A stretch of DNA of 64,000 bases from Tardibacter chloracetimidivorans (GTDB lineage: Bacteria; Pseudomonadota; Alphaproteobacteria; Sphingomonadales; Sphingomonadaceae): contig NZ_CP018221.1 in the NCBI RefSeq assembly GCF_001890385.1, forward strand, positions 3,087,501-3,151,500. Reading direction: 5' to 3'. Below are positions 17,652-26,718 of the stretch, piece after piece; the first letter of the stretch is position 1; each line of letters starts with the position of its first letter. Below the pieces are notes generated by a model. It was not told the DNA's origin. It did not search any database and saw only the letters and a list, made by a program, of their open reading frames with translations. A program made the translations under genes and the position numbers.

Positions 17652-18403
17652 TGTCGCCCTGAAAGTTTCTTCACCATGCGATAGATCGGATGAAGCACGA
17701 GATAAGAGGCAAGCCGCCACTTCGAGATGCGGCCATGCAAATAGTCAATAGCGCTCTTCTGGGCAAACGTGTGGTTGCCGGCGGAAACGCCGCCGATATC
17801 GATAATGGCCACCGGCTCCGTAAGCTCGGAGGTCGGTATGCGGCTGTCCTGCAGCAGCGCCGACAGAAAAAGGTAGTCCGCCGTCGTCAGCCCTGGCACC
17901 AACGCATACGGCCCGAGTTCGCGATGCAGGCTTCGGGCGTAAAGGACCGCCTGGTGGTTGAATAACCCTGATCGCAACTTCGGTTGTCGGAATTCCGTCG
18001 AGCCGCCTGGAGATTGCCTGACCCATCCGCCGAACACGGCCGAACTGTTCGTCGCTTCCGCCCTTTCGATCAGCTTCGAGAGCGATGATCGGTCGAAAAA
18101 GACGTCCCCAGAGTTCATGAAGAGCATGAACTTGCCGTTGGCAAGCCCGATCGCCTTGTTCATTGCATCGTAAATGCCGCGATCAGGCTCTGAAAGGTAA
18201 ACATCGATCAGGTCGCGACGTTCCTCAACCTTTTGGGCGGTCCCGTCCTGGGATTTTCCATCAACGACAATGTGTTCGACAGAATCATAGGTCTGTCCCG
18301 CCACCGACTCGATCGTCCTGCTGATGCCCTCCGCATCATTGAACACGACGGTAACGACAGTAACGACTGGCTGCTGGTGGACCGGGGCCGCATCATTGAT
18401 CAT
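17648..18403 (-). CDS. Family 2 glycosyltransferase (WcaA/WcaE-like)
   Basis: A 251-residue GT-A enzyme: VVTVVTVVFNDAEGISRTIE, VDGKSQDGT, SEPDRGIYDAMNKAIGLANG and FMNSGDVFFD in place of the usual DxD. It is closely related to the 16183-16932 gene product, which points to a duplication with divergence in the metal-binding block (HADD there, NSGD here). The NSGD form is common in WcaE-type enzymes. It follows the polymerase gene by about 10 bases. Confidence 0.9.
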   Translation of the reverse strand: MINDAAPVHQQPVVTVVTVVFNDAEGISRTIESVAGQTYDSVEHIVVDGKSQDGTAQKVEERRDLIDVYLSEPDRGIYDAMNKAIGLANGKFMLFMNSGDVFFDRSSLSKLIERAEATNSSAVFGGWVRQSPGGSTEFRQPKLRSGLFNHQAVLYARSLHRELGPYALVPGLTTADYLFLSALLQDSRIPTSELTEPVAIIDIGGVSAGNHTFAQKSAIDYLHGRISKWRLASYLVLHPIYRMVKKLSGRQ

Positions 18404-18412
18404 TCGGAATAC

Positions 18413-19597
18413 TCAAAGAAACAGCAGATGAGAGATGGCCAATGTCGACAACAAATTGCCTGAACCCTCGGCTGAGGCAAAGCTGACCACCTTGTAGAGC
18501 AGAAGTGCATTAGACACTGCCATAGCCATCATCCACGTTTGCCTTCTGTCGAGCATTTTTGCTACCAAAAACCCCGGCAGCAACGCGTGAATGACAAGGG
18601 TTGTCCTCAGCGACAGCAAGGGTATGGGTAACAGAATGATATGCACAGCCCCCGCAATCCATGGAACCTTCAACCAGACCCGAGCCTCCGCCGGAGGTTT
18701 CAGCCGGCATGTGATAGTAGCAATTACTGAGACGATTGCGAGAAGTACTATGATCCTGAGGGCGCCAAGATCCGCCTCGGTATAGCCTGCGGAATTGTTG
18801 AGATAATAGGTTATCTTCTCCGCCATTGCTGCTGGCATTACACCGATCATCGCCAGTAGGTTTGCAAAGTAGAAGCGCAGCACCGCCGCCAGCCCGAGCA
18901 CAGCAAGCCAGCCGTATCTCCACCTCTGCCCAAGCACGTATATGATGAAAAACGGAATCGACGTTATGTGAAACGCACTGGCCAACGCCAGCAAAGCGAA
19001 TCTGATAAAAAGCGATTTTTCCGTTATTGCGAAAAGCAGTAATATCGTCGCTATAAATTGACGCGATGTCTGAGTAGAGAAATATAGATTGATCATCAAG
19101 AGTGAGATGCCGAGCAGAAGGGCTTGCTTTTGGGGTGCTTCCTGAGCGCTGACCCGGCATAGCCATACGATAAACAAAATAATACTGAACAGAGAAAGGA
19201 AAAACATCATCCCGTTGATGGACAGGTTCGATGAAATAAGGGATAGTAGAAAAAATAAAACAGAAATTCCGACCTCAAACCCACCGCCATACAGCGTAAG
19301 TACACTCATATCGCCGTCACAGATTGCCCGATATATCCCATAATATACGTCGGTATCGCTGAATTGCTCGAACGCCACAGGGCGCGCGGCTGCCATGAGA
19401 GACAGGGAAACGCCGGCAATAAGGGAAAAAATAAGCCGCACATCGCTATGTTTAGGTTGAATATTAATAAGGATAAAAACCGACAAGAAAAATGAAAGCA
19501 TCGGGATGTTCAGAGCGCCCATCGTCAACGCAAGATACAACGGTATTAAAAGGACATCCCTTGAATTTTGAGTCTTGTACTCTGCCTCAATCATCAT
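18413..19597 (-). CDS. EpsG-family membrane protein, probable Wzy-type polysaccharide polymerase
   Basis: A 394-residue protein with about ten membrane helices. It contains the EpsG-family signature: QFSDTDVYYGIYRAICDGD on a large external loop, STQTSRQFIATILLLFAI, and SAFHITSIPFFIIYVLG (the AFHxTS motif). Members act as polymerases of exported polysaccharide repeat units in the Wzx/Wzy pathway. This fits the presence of a Wzx-like flippase and a Wzz-like protein in the same locus. The coding sequence is AT-rich compared with flanking genes. The start codon directly follows the upstream gene's stop. Confidence 0.82.
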   Translation of the reverse strand: MMIEAEYKTQNSRDVLLIPLYLALTMGALNIPMLSFFLSVFILINIQPKHSDVRLIFSLIAGVSLSLMAAARPVAFEQFSDTDVYYGIYRAICDGDMSVLTLYGGGFEVGISVLFFLLSLISSNLSINGMMFFLSLFSIILFIVWLCRVSAQEAPQKQALLLGISLLMINLYFSTQTSRQFIATILLLFAITEKSLFIRFALLALASAFHITSIPFFIIYVLGQRWRYGWLAVLGLAAVLRFYFANLLAMIGVMPAAMAEKITYYLNNSAGYTEADLGALRIIVLLAIVSVIATITCRLKPPAEARVWLKVPWIAGAVHIILLPIPLLSLRTTLVIHALLPGFLVAKMLDRRQTWMMAMAVSNALLLYKVVSFASAEGSGNLLSTLAISHLLFL

Positions 19598-20536
19598 TTA
19601 ATACTTCTGGTGGTTCTGATAGTTGAAGCGCCACAGATTATTATAGATGCCCGACAAGAACCGTTTGGCCGTGATCCAGGGGCCGCGGGGGCGGATTTGC
19701 GGCCGTGGCTCGCATCCGGCTGAGCGAAGTCGGGCGATCGCCGCCTTGAGGTCCGCTACATAAGGACCGTACACCTGCCGAACCACGATGGGAGGCAGAG
19801 GATAGATTGACCCAAAATCCAATAGCCCGCGAGGCCCCAGCCTGAGACCGTGAAAATGAAACAGGATTGACTGGCTGTATGGAAATCGGGTGGCGTTCCA
19901 TGGGGCCTGCGTCCAAGCTTCGTGCCCAAGGACGTGAACGTCATTCCCAAATCTCTCCGGCCAATCGTCCAGATATTTCTGATCGCCGAACTTGCCGTCC
20001 TCGAAACGGGCGAAACACCATTCGATGCAGCGGCTCTCCCACCAGTGTCGTATATGTTCGCCGCCATGCCGGTTAAAGGTCATGAACTGCACGCAATATT
20101 GTCCGGAGGTCGCAGACTGGTCATATTCCGGCGAATAGCCGTGGTCCGTCATCAGCACGTGCGCGCCGGACTTTTCGAACTCGGCGAATATGGGGTCCGG
20201 ACTCTTTCGGAACCAGAGATCTGCATCAACGTATGTGACCCGCTCAACGCTGGGGTCTGCCTCAAATACGAAGCGCGGAGCGAACGGGGTTAGCGTCCAG
20301 CAATACTCGCCCCGAGTCCTGCTGGGCTTGACCTCCTTTAGAGAGGCGGTCTCAACGTTTCCAAGATTCAATAGGGACACATTGTGCAAATCAAGATTCA
20401 GCAGAACTGAAAAAGATTGTTCGTCGACACAGATCATCCAGAGATGATAGGGCGCGCAGTGCCGTTCCATCGAGGCGTGCAGCGCCAGCGCCTGGGGAAG
20501 GAATAAGCTGTCAAACAATGTAACATAATGTTCCAT
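19598..20536 (-). CDS. Putative GT-A glycosyltransferase (GT8-like), substrate unknown
   Basis: A 312-residue soluble protein. It opens with HYVTLFDSLFLPQALALHAS, which resembles GT8-like and nucleotide-diphospho-sugar transferases, and has a DxD motif in RVTYVDADLWFRKSP. The middle block (GQYCVQFMTFNRHGGEHIRH with DQKYLDDWPERF) matches uncharacterised transferases found in O-antigen loci. The C-terminal 40 residues are basic. It lies 17 bases after a methyltransferase gene in the operon. It probably adds a sugar to the repeat unit. Confidence 0.72.
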   Translation of the reverse strand: MEHYVTLFDSLFLPQALALHASMERHCAPYHLWMICVDEQSFSVLLNLDLHNVSLLNLGNVETASLKEVKPSRTRGEYCWTLTPFAPRFVFEADPSVERVTYVDADLWFRKSPDPIFAEFEKSGAHVLMTDHGYSPEYDQSATSGQYCVQFMTFNRHGGEHIRHWWESRCIEWCFARFEDGKFGDQKYLDDWPERFGNDVHVLGHEAWTQAPWNATRFPYSQSILFHFHGLRLGPRGLLDFGSIYPLPPIVVRQVYGPYVADLKAAIARLRSAGCEPRPQIRPRGPWITAKRFLSGIYNNLWRFNYQNHQKY

Positions 20537-20553
20537 AACTATTTTGAGGTCCC

Positions 20554-21327
20554 TTATCCCCTCAGAAAGTAATATCCGTCATCCAATCCAAGTAGGAGAA
20601 ATACAAAGTTATTGAACACCCGGCTATGGTGATAACGAACAGGCAGGATGTTCAGTCCGGTCGCCGAGGCAAGCCGCCTTACCCCCTGCCGGCCAAGCAT
20701 GTTTACATGCTCATCAACTTCGTTGAACACATTTATCTGGGGATGTGACACGTTGTTTCTTATAATGGGAATGGTGCCCAGCCACCGCCGGAGCCAGTCG
20801 AACGGCGGCACCGCAAGCACCAACAGCGCGTCAGGAGCCATCAACCGCTTCGCTTGGCGGATCATCGCCACAGGATCGGGAACGTGTTCAAGGACGTTGT
20901 CTATGAGAACAACATCATATTGGCCGACTGCATCATCGGATAGATATCCATGAACGACATCTATTCCCCTTTCCTTCGCGCTTAATACGAGTGCCTGGTT
21001 GGGCTCTATGCCGCTTGCAGTCCAACCCCGAGCCTTGGCCACTTGCAGCGAAAAGCCCATTCCAGAGCCGATGTCGATCAGGCTTCCGACACTGCAATAG
21101 CGTTCAATTTCCGTCATTAACCGATTATAGCGAGCGCGAATAGCGGCTGCGTAGCGCGTGTAGTACTCCGTCAGATCGGCATCATCGTAATTTGTCGCGC
21201 CGCCATTGGAAAAATAGGCATCGCACGCACCGCATCGAAAGACTGGAACGGTTTGATCCACCCTGCGTGAGCACATGTCAAAGGCTCGGCGGGTCTCTCC
21301 TGAGCAGATGCGGCATTTCATCCTCAA
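20554..21327 (-). CDS. Class I SAM methyltransferase with N-terminal zinc ribbon
   Basis: A 257-residue protein. An N-terminal ribbon has CxxC pairs at Cys5/Cys8 and Cys32/Cys35. The SAM-binding motif I is LIDIGSGMGFSLQVAK, and motif II/III is DVVLIDNVLEHVPDP. Similar zinc-ribbon methyltransferases (Methyltransf_11/12 type) occur in polysaccharide loci, where they act on sugars or termini of the chain. The ATG overlaps the aminotransferase stop (ATGA). It is one of five methyltransferases in this operon; the one at 26715 has the same layout with a different spacing of Cys. Confidence 0.85.
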   Translation of the reverse strand: MRMKCRICSGETRRAFDMCSRRVDQTVPVFRCGACDAYFSNGGATNYDDADLTEYYTRYAAAIRARYNRLMTEIERYCSVGSLIDIGSGMGFSLQVAKARGWTASGIEPNQALVLSAKERGIDVVHGYLSDDAVGQYDVVLIDNVLEHVPDPVAMIRQAKRLMAPDALLVLAVPPFDWLRRWLGTIPIIRNNVSHPQINVFNEVDEHVNMLGRQGVRRLASATGLNILPVRYHHSRVFNNFVFLLLGLDDGYYFLRG

Positions 21328-22418
21328 AATCCGTTCAGCGCCTCGATCACCCTGTCAACGTTCTCGTCTCCGAGTTGTGGATGGCAGGGGATGGAAAGGC
21401 AGGTCGCGGCATGGCGTTCCGAACATTCTAGCCCGGCCCGATCCCGCTGTAGATCAAGGCAGGGCTGCTGCAAGTGCACTGGGACCGGATAATGGGCGTG
21501 CGTCTGTATGCCGCGTTCAAGTAGATGCGCCGCCAAGGCATCACGGCGTTCGCAAAGCACAACATAGAGGTGATATGAATGTGCAAGCGCCTGCTGCGGC
21601 GGCGCAAGCAGCGTGATTTCCGGGTTGTCGATCTCGTTGTCGTATCGCTGCGCTATGGCTCTGCGACGGTCAGTGAATGAGGGAAGCCAGCGCAGCCTTT
21701 CGGAAAGGATCGCCGCCTGCAACTCATCTAATCGGCTGTTCATGCCGACAAACGGATGCTTATAGCGTTCGCTCTGCCCATAGTTCCGAAGCTGGGAAAT
21801 GCGTTCCGCCAAGTGGGAGCGGTGCGTTACCACCGCTCCGCCGTCACCAATGGCGCCCAGGTTCTTCGTCGGATAGAAGCTGTATGTTCCCGCTGTTCCG
21901 AAGGCGCCAGCGGTGACTCCATCCCAGCAGGACAGATGCGACTGGGCACAATCCTCTATCAATTCGATCGCATGCTCACGGCACAAATCTTCCCAACCAT
22001 CCATGTCGCGGACCTGCCCATACAAATGGACAAGTACGATCGCGCGCGTGCGCGGCGAAACGCAGCGGCGAGCGCTTTCGATCGCGAGGAGACCGCTGTC
22101 GGGCTCTATGTCAGCCAAAACGGGTATTGCGCCCGCGCGCATGATGGCAAGCGTAGTCGCGAACGCCGTCATCGATGTGGTGATGACCTCATCACCATCT
22201 CCAATTTCGAGCGCGCGCAAGACCAGTTCGATCGCATCCATGCCGTTCCCAACGCCGATGCAATGCGGTGTGCCGCACGTCTCTGCCCAGCGTTCTTCGA
22301 AAGCCTTTACTTCCTGACCCAGAACATACCAGCCGGAAGCGAAAACGCGCGCGGCGGCATCGGTCATTGCGGTGCGGATTTCGGCAGGCTCGGCCTTGAA
22401 GTCGTTCATCAGGATCAT
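21324..22418 (-). CDS. DegT/DnrJ/EryC1-family sugar aminotransferase
   Basis: A 364-residue PLP-dependent enzyme. Seen are the SGWYVLGQEVKAFEERWA opening, GVGNGMDAIELVLRAL, ALEIGDGDEVITTSMTAFAT, LIEDCAQSH (Asp of the cofactor ring) and the PLP lysine in FYPTKNLGAIGDGG. The sequence resembles enzymes that aminate 3-keto-6-deoxy sugars (FdtB/QdtB/DesV type) more than perosamine synthases, but this is judgement by pattern only. No dedicated 3,4-ketoisomerase or acyltransferase gene is seen in the locus. The ATG at 22418 overlaps the upstream epimerase stop; the nearby ATG at 22409 is an alternative. Confidence 0.93.
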   Translation of the reverse strand: MILMNDFKAEPAEIRTAMTDAAARVFASGWYVLGQEVKAFEERWAETCGTPHCIGVGNGMDAIELVLRALEIGDGDEVITTSMTAFATTLAIMRAGAIPVLADIEPDSGLLAIESARRCVSPRTRAIVLVHLYGQVRDMDGWEDLCREHAIELIEDCAQSHLSCWDGVTAGAFGTAGTYSFYPTKNLGAIGDGGAVVTHRSHLAERISQLRNYGQSERYKHPFVGMNSRLDELQAAILSERLRWLPSFTDRRRAIAQRYDNEIDNPEITLLAPPQQALAHSYHLYVVLCERRDALAAHLLERGIQTHAHYPVPVHLQQPCLDLQRDRAGLECSERHAATCLSIPCHPQLGDENVDRVIEALNGF

Positions 22419-23416
22419 GTGGACGCATTCCAGTAATGAGCATGGTGCTGCTGATAATAGGCGATCGTCTGGGCGAGGCCGGTCTTGAGATCGACCTTCG
22501 GCGTCCATTCTAGGTCACGTTCTATTGCCGAAAAATCGCTATAATAGTCGCCGATGTCGATCGCCTTGCGGTCGGCGGGGAAAGGTACAATCTCGAAGCG
22601 CCCACCGGCGACCATCTGGATCATAAGTTCAGCCAGACTCTTCAGGTTTACAACTTCCCGGCTTCCCAGATTGTAGACTTGCCCGATCGCGGCCTCGTTC
22701 GTGGCAGCAAGCAGCAGTGCGTCGACGCAGTCGTCGACGAAATTGAAGTCGCGCAGTTGAAGGCCATCACCGAACACCTTGATGGCACTGCCTTCAATAA
22801 GCTGCCTGATCCAGATGCCCAGAAAAGTCTGGCGTGCATCAACGACGCGCATGCCTGGTCCATAGGTGTTCGTCAGACGGAGCACACTTGCGCGAATGTC
22901 GTAAACGTTGCTGTAGAGTAGGTGGTAACCTTCCCCCGCCAGCTTGTTTATCCCATTGACGTCGACCGGTCGGATCGGGTGCTTTTCATCGACGGGCAGA
23001 TAGTCCGGCCGGCCATAGAGCTGGCGGGTGCTTGCGAACACCAAGCGAATCCCCGGGTTTGCTTTCCTGCATGCCTCAAGCAATGAAAGCTGGGCCGACG
23101 CATTGATGTCGAGGTCGGTCTGCGGGTCCGTCATCGAATCCAGATGGCTCGTCTGCCCCGCCAGGTTGAACAAAAAATGCTGCTCGCGCACGAGATGCTC
23201 GATGGCGAACGGATCGCGTACATCACATATGTTGACGGTGAGCCTGTCGCGAATATCGGCGATGTTCTGGAAATTGCCACCATATTGCGGGATCAGGCTG
23301 TCGACCAGCGTTACGTCGGCACCAAGCCCCACCAGCCTGCGAGCAAGGTTGGAGCCGATGAAGCCAAGGCCACCGGTTATCAGGACACGCTTGCTCAAAA
23401 ATTCGGACATCAGCAC
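22415..23416 (-). CDS. NAD-dependent epimerase/dehydratase (extended SDR)
   Basis: A 333-residue nucleotide-sugar SDR. Rossmann loop RVLITGGLGFIGSNLARRL; FNLAGQTSHLDSM; catalytic-loop Ser/Thr in FASTRQLYGRP; and the block DVNGINKLAGEGYH where the usual YxxxK is NxxxK (Asn for Tyr, AAT rather than TAT). The substrate region VLRLTNTYGPGMR and the DFNFVDDCVDA block are standard. It could epimerise or dehydrate a UDP-, GDP- or dTDP-sugar used by the aminotransferase beside it. Start at 23416 or at Met3 (23410), where it overlaps the upstream methyltransferase stop. Confidence 0.88.
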   Translation of the reverse strand: MLMSEFLSKRVLITGGLGFIGSNLARRLVGLGADVTLVDSLIPQYGGNFQNIADIRDRLTVNICDVRDPFAIEHLVREQHFLFNLAGQTSHLDSMTDPQTDLDINASAQLSLLEACRKANPGIRLVFASTRQLYGRPDYLPVDEKHPIRPVDVNGINKLAGEGYHLLYSNVYDIRASVLRLTNTYGPGMRVVDARQTFLGIWIRQLIEGSAIKVFGDGLQLRDFNFVDDCVDALLLAATNEAAIGQVYNLGSREVVNLKSLAELMIQMVAGGRFEIVPFPADRKAIDIGDYYSDFSAIERDLEWTPKVDLKTGLAQTIAYYQQHHAHYWNAST

Positions 23417-24129
23417 CTCTTAGCTAAAATGAGCTGATCAAGGAATAGGTCGTCATTTTTCGGCAACAGGGCTCCAAAGACGAGGCCTAATGCAGAAACA
23501 GGCGCGATCAGCAACGCCACCGTCAATCGGTTCACCAGGGCCGATCGGGTATGGAAAACCTTGAACAGATAGGCATTTATGAGTTGGAAGAGGATGGAGG
23601 AATCCGCGAGAAGCTTTTTTTGAGTAAGAACGTTAAAGCCGTTGCGTTCCAGCAGCGATTTCAAGCCAAATGTGGAATATCTTGCATAGTCATATGGCTG
23701 TTCGTGCTCATCCCATACGAAGGGGACGGTGAGCAACAGCATGCCGCCTTGTCTGAGAACCCGGTGTATTTCCTGAAGAAAATCGTCAGGATTGAAGACA
23801 TGCTCTAAAACCTGATTGCACAGGACAGAATTGAATATCTCGGCCTCGAATGGGAATTTTTTTCCATCGTAAAAATAGTCGGCCCTGCTTTGCGTCCTTG
23901 CGGAGGGGCTATCGATCTCCAATCCTATATATTCCTCAAGCTCGAATAATTCCCGGTATGGCTTGGTTCCGCAACCTACATCCAGCATCGGACCGGCCAA
24001 CGTGCCGCCTTGCCTTGCCATCTCGTGCCAGAGAGCCCGCCGTGCGAGGAAAAACGGATTGAGGAATAGCCCTAGCGGGCCGGGGTTGAAGATCTGCTTT
24101 CTGGATAAGCGCCGCAAGCTGCCGATCAC
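23410..24129 (-). CDS. Class I SAM-dependent methyltransferase
   Basis: A 239-residue protein with motif I in MLDVGCGTKPYRELFELEEY, acidic residue after YIGLEID, and motif post-I/II in NSVLCNQVLEHVFNPDDFLQ, the Methyltransf_11 pattern. The C-terminal 60 residues contain one or two hydrophobic segments (LTVALLIAPVSALGLVFGAL), suggesting membrane association, which is common in methyltransferases of O-antigen loci. It overlaps its neighbours on both sides (ATGA). The substrate is unknown. Confidence 0.87.
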   Translation of the reverse strand: MIGSLRRLSRKQIFNPGPLGLFLNPFFLARRALWHEMARQGGTLAGPMLDVGCGTKPYRELFELEEYIGLEIDSPSARTQSRADYFYDGKKFPFEAEIFNSVLCNQVLEHVFNPDDFLQEIHRVLRQGGMLLLTVPFVWDEHEQPYDYARYSTFGLKSLLERNGFNVLTQKKLLADSSILFQLINAYLFKVFHTRSALVNRLTVALLIAPVSALGLVFGALLPKNDDLFLDQLILAKRC

Positions 24130-24947
24130 GGCTTCCTCTCCATTACAAGACCCTTGAAGCCGAACTCAAGTCCATTGACCGTGCGGTGAAAACCTTCAGT
24201 GCAGAGAAACGAATAGATCGTCGTCCAGTCCTTTTCGAGGTGTTCGGAAAGGCGGCCTTCCGAAAAAATCCAGCATGGGTAGCTTGCCTTGTAAATACGA
24301 CGGGGCACCATTTGAATCGATAGAAAGTCTTCTTCAAGGTCTGCCATGGGTGTTCTGTCGATGATAAGGTAACTAGCGCACACCTCTGTAGCCCTTGCCA
24401 GGATTTCGTGGGGCTTTTCGACATATTGCAGGGTAGACGACAGGAGAAAGATACGCCTGCCTGTTTTTTCGGGGACATCGCTAATGTCGTTCCAGAAGTG
24501 CAGTTCGTCGGTTTCAAACTCCTGCCGGCCCGCCTCCACGAAATGGGGCTGTTCGACAACATGCCACTGGAGGTGCTGAACGGCGTCGAGCAACGGGCGG
24601 CATTGCCGGTAGGTGCTCCCAAGCGAACCGCCAAAGTCGATGACGTCCAGCCGCATATCCGCGGATGCCGCAGCGCGAAGAAGCGCGGTGATGAGGGCGA
24701 AGGGATAATCGGCTTTGTCGAACAATACAGAATCCCGCTCATAGGCGGCTTCGCCGGCAACGACGGCACGGGTCGCCGTGCGAACACGATCGAGTATCGC
24801 GGACTCTGAATATCCTGAGGACATTCGCGCGGCCTCGTTCCAACCCTGTGGCGTCCCTCCAAAGCGGAGCGATTGTCCGCGCCACTTGTGATAAGCTTTC
24901 ATCAGCAGTGGAGGGGTGATATCCTTCAAAAGCCCACGAGGGTTCAT
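24126..24947 (-). CDS. TIGR04325-family methyltransferase
   Basis: A 273-residue protein. The pattern YERDSVLFDKADYPFALITA, then VIDFGGSLGSTYRQCR, then LQWHVVEQPHFVEAGRQEFE is the signature of the family annotated as methyltransferase, TIGR04325. FGGSLG stands in place of the usual GxGxG of motif I. Members occur in O-antigen and exopolysaccharide clusters; the chemical substrate is unknown. Start and stop overlap the flanking genes (TGATG at 24947). Confidence 0.9.
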   Translation of the reverse strand: MNPRGLLKDITPPLLMKAYHKWRGQSLRFGGTPQGWNEAARMSSGYSESAILDRVRTATRAVVAGEAAYERDSVLFDKADYPFALITALLRAAASADMRLDVIDFGGSLGSTYRQCRPLLDAVQHLQWHVVEQPHFVEAGRQEFETDELHFWNDISDVPEKTGRRIFLLSSTLQYVEKPHEILARATEVCASYLIIDRTPMADLEEDFLSIQMVPRRIYKASYPCWIFSEGRLSEHLEKDWTTIYSFLCTEGFHRTVNGLEFGFKGLVMERKP

Positions 24948-25873
24948 CAGGACGCTCCTGCAAAGGACTTGAGCAGCCCGCGCACCCTGGCTTTCCAGGT
25001 TCGCCGGCCCTTTAGGAACCGGATTATTTCGTTTCGTGCCTCTTCGGAAGCGGCCACGTCAATATTGCCGACCGGAATGGGCTGGGAGGCTATGTCACCG
25101 CTGTAGACAGAGGTGGTGATGCTGTGCGTCCCGCTTGAATCGTTGCCAATATTTTCAACCAGGCTTCGGCCCGGATACAATGTCAGTTTGTCGGCCAGAT
25201 AGCAGGACGCCTGCCATCGGACGGCCCATGAGTTATTCTTGCCGCTGATCTGATTGCGGAGCATCTCCGTATAGGGAAAGGAGCCGTCGAAATCGAAATG
25301 GTGGACCAGGTGTCGGCGTTCCAGTTCGGAAAGGAGAGCCCGGCCATCGGGATTGAACCCCCCCCACGCGCGCCGCCACGTTGCCCAGCCCCAGCAATCG
25401 GCTCCCTTCAGGAAATAGGTTTCGGGCAATGGTCGGTCCGTGGGAAGGCTGTATCCATGGATGCTCGCCACGCGTTGATCGTCGCGGTAGTGATACAGGG
25501 CATCGTTCATATATTTCAGGAAATAAGGGGATAGCAGAAGATCGTCCTCTATGACGATGACTGCTTCATGCTGCTCCAGCATCTGCGTCACCCCGATAAT
25601 GATGGACTGCGCCAGACCAAGATTGTGCGGCTGTCGGACGACTGAGACCGACGCAAATCCTTCCAGCGTATCCACGTACTGGCGCACGGCCTCCACCTGC
25701 GGAATGTCAAACTGGTTGCGGGGGCCGTCGCAGTAGACCGTCACATGGGTAAGCGCTGCCTCGGCATTGGCCTGCAGGGATTGGATCGTTCGCCTGAGGT
25801 GGTCGGGACGCGCGAACGCGAAGATCGCGACGGGTGTGGACGCGTTCCCAATATCAGCGGACGGATATGTCAT
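24947..25873 (-). CDS. GT-A glycosyltransferase (GNT-I/family 2-like)
   Basis: A 308-residue transferase. It has PVAIFAFARPDHLRRTIQSL, a nucleotide-binding region after VTVYCDGPRN, the EDD metal-binding triad in AVIVIEDDLLLSPYFL, and the acceptor region FLKGADCWGWATWRRAW, a block typical of the sugar transferases grouped with GNT-I. No membrane helix. The ATG at 25873 overlaps the upstream GT stop (ATGA), and the conserved part begins soon after it; a longer open frame upstream is not family-like. Confidence 0.9.
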   Translation of the reverse strand: MTYPSADIGNASTPVAIFAFARPDHLRRTIQSLQANAEAALTHVTVYCDGPRNQFDIPQVEAVRQYVDTLEGFASVSVVRQPHNLGLAQSIIIGVTQMLEQHEAVIVIEDDLLLSPYFLKYMNDALYHYRDDQRVASIHGYSLPTDRPLPETYFLKGADCWGWATWRRAWGGFNPDGRALLSELERRHLVHHFDFDGSFPYTEMLRNQISGKNNSWAVRWQASCYLADKLTLYPGRSLVENIGNDSSGTHSITTSVYSGDIASQPIPVGNIDVAASEEARNEIIRFLKGRRTWKARVRGLLKSFAGAS

Positions 25874-26718
25874 GCGTGGTCCGGCGTGCGGTGCGTTGCC
25901 GTGGCCAGTAGCCCCCGTGCAAAGCGGCCCCATATACGTACTATGTGAAACGGCGCAATCCACGCAGGACAGGTCAGGAGCACAAAAGCCGTCCAGTGTT
26001 TTGGATTAAATTTGGCGCGATTAGAAAAGCTCTGCCGCCAAAAGGCGACCACTCCGGTTGCCGTGGGTTGCCCCATCCCCGTCAATGAAAGGTCGGTCTG
26101 CGCGCAGAACCCCGGCTCGACAGCGAGCCGTACCCCCTTCCGCTGAAGGCGCAGTGTAAATTCGTAGTCGCTGAGATAATGTGGAAGCCATCTGGGCCGG
26201 AAACCGCCGGACGCCTTGAACATGGCTGCGTCTAGCATCAGGCCCCGCGTTGAAAGGCAATTCGGCGTCTCGCCGGGCCGGGCCGCGCGGAATGTCAACC
26301 GGATGAGATCGGCAATGGTGCCGCAGTCGACCTCTGAGCTGCGTGGGTCTGTGCCAACTGCCTGCAGACACCCTCCCGGATGGCGGCGCAGGGCATCCAA
26401 GCCTTTTGCCAGAAAGTCCTCTGCGAAAGTGACGTCGTCATTGATGATGAGGATAACATCATTGTCCGCGAGCTTGCCGATCAGCGAGTAATAAGCTAGA
26501 TTGAGCGCACCTGCCCACCAAAGCTGTCCATCGCCCTGTAGTACGATCAACCTGTCCGAGGGGATCTTTTCGCGAGCGATGCTGACGGTTTCATCAGTAC
26601 AGCCGTCATCCACCAGAACCAACAAGAAATCCTGGAAGGTCTGGCGCTGCAGCGCGTCCAGAAACAGGCTCGTCGTTTCCGCGCGATTGTGAACAGGTAG
26701 GATGATGTACAGCATCAC
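25870..26718 (-). CDS. Family 2 glycosyltransferase (rhamnosyltransferase-like)
   Basis: A 282-residue GT-A enzyme: LYIILPVHNRAETTSLFLDA, VLVDDGCTDETV, GQLWWAGALNLAYYSLIG and the metal site LIINDDVTFAEDFL. The WWAGALN block with a later SDYEFTLRLQRKGVRLAVEP is characteristic of GT2 enzymes acting as rhamnosyl-type transferases. A hydrophobic C-terminal segment (FVLLTCPAWIAPFHIVRIWG) suggests membrane attachment. The start overlaps the methyltransferase gene upstream. Confidence 0.92.
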   Translation of the reverse strand: MMLYIILPVHNRAETTSLFLDALQRQTFQDFLLVLVDDGCTDETVSIAREKIPSDRLIVLQGDGQLWWAGALNLAYYSLIGKLADNDVILIINDDVTFAEDFLAKGLDALRRHPGGCLQAVGTDPRSSEVDCGTIADLIRLTFRAARPGETPNCLSTRGLMLDAAMFKASGGFRPRWLPHYLSDYEFTLRLQRKGVRLAVEPGFCAQTDLSLTGMGQPTATGVVAFWRQSFSNRAKFNPKHWTAFVLLTCPAWIAPFHIVRIWGRFARGLLATATHRTPDHA

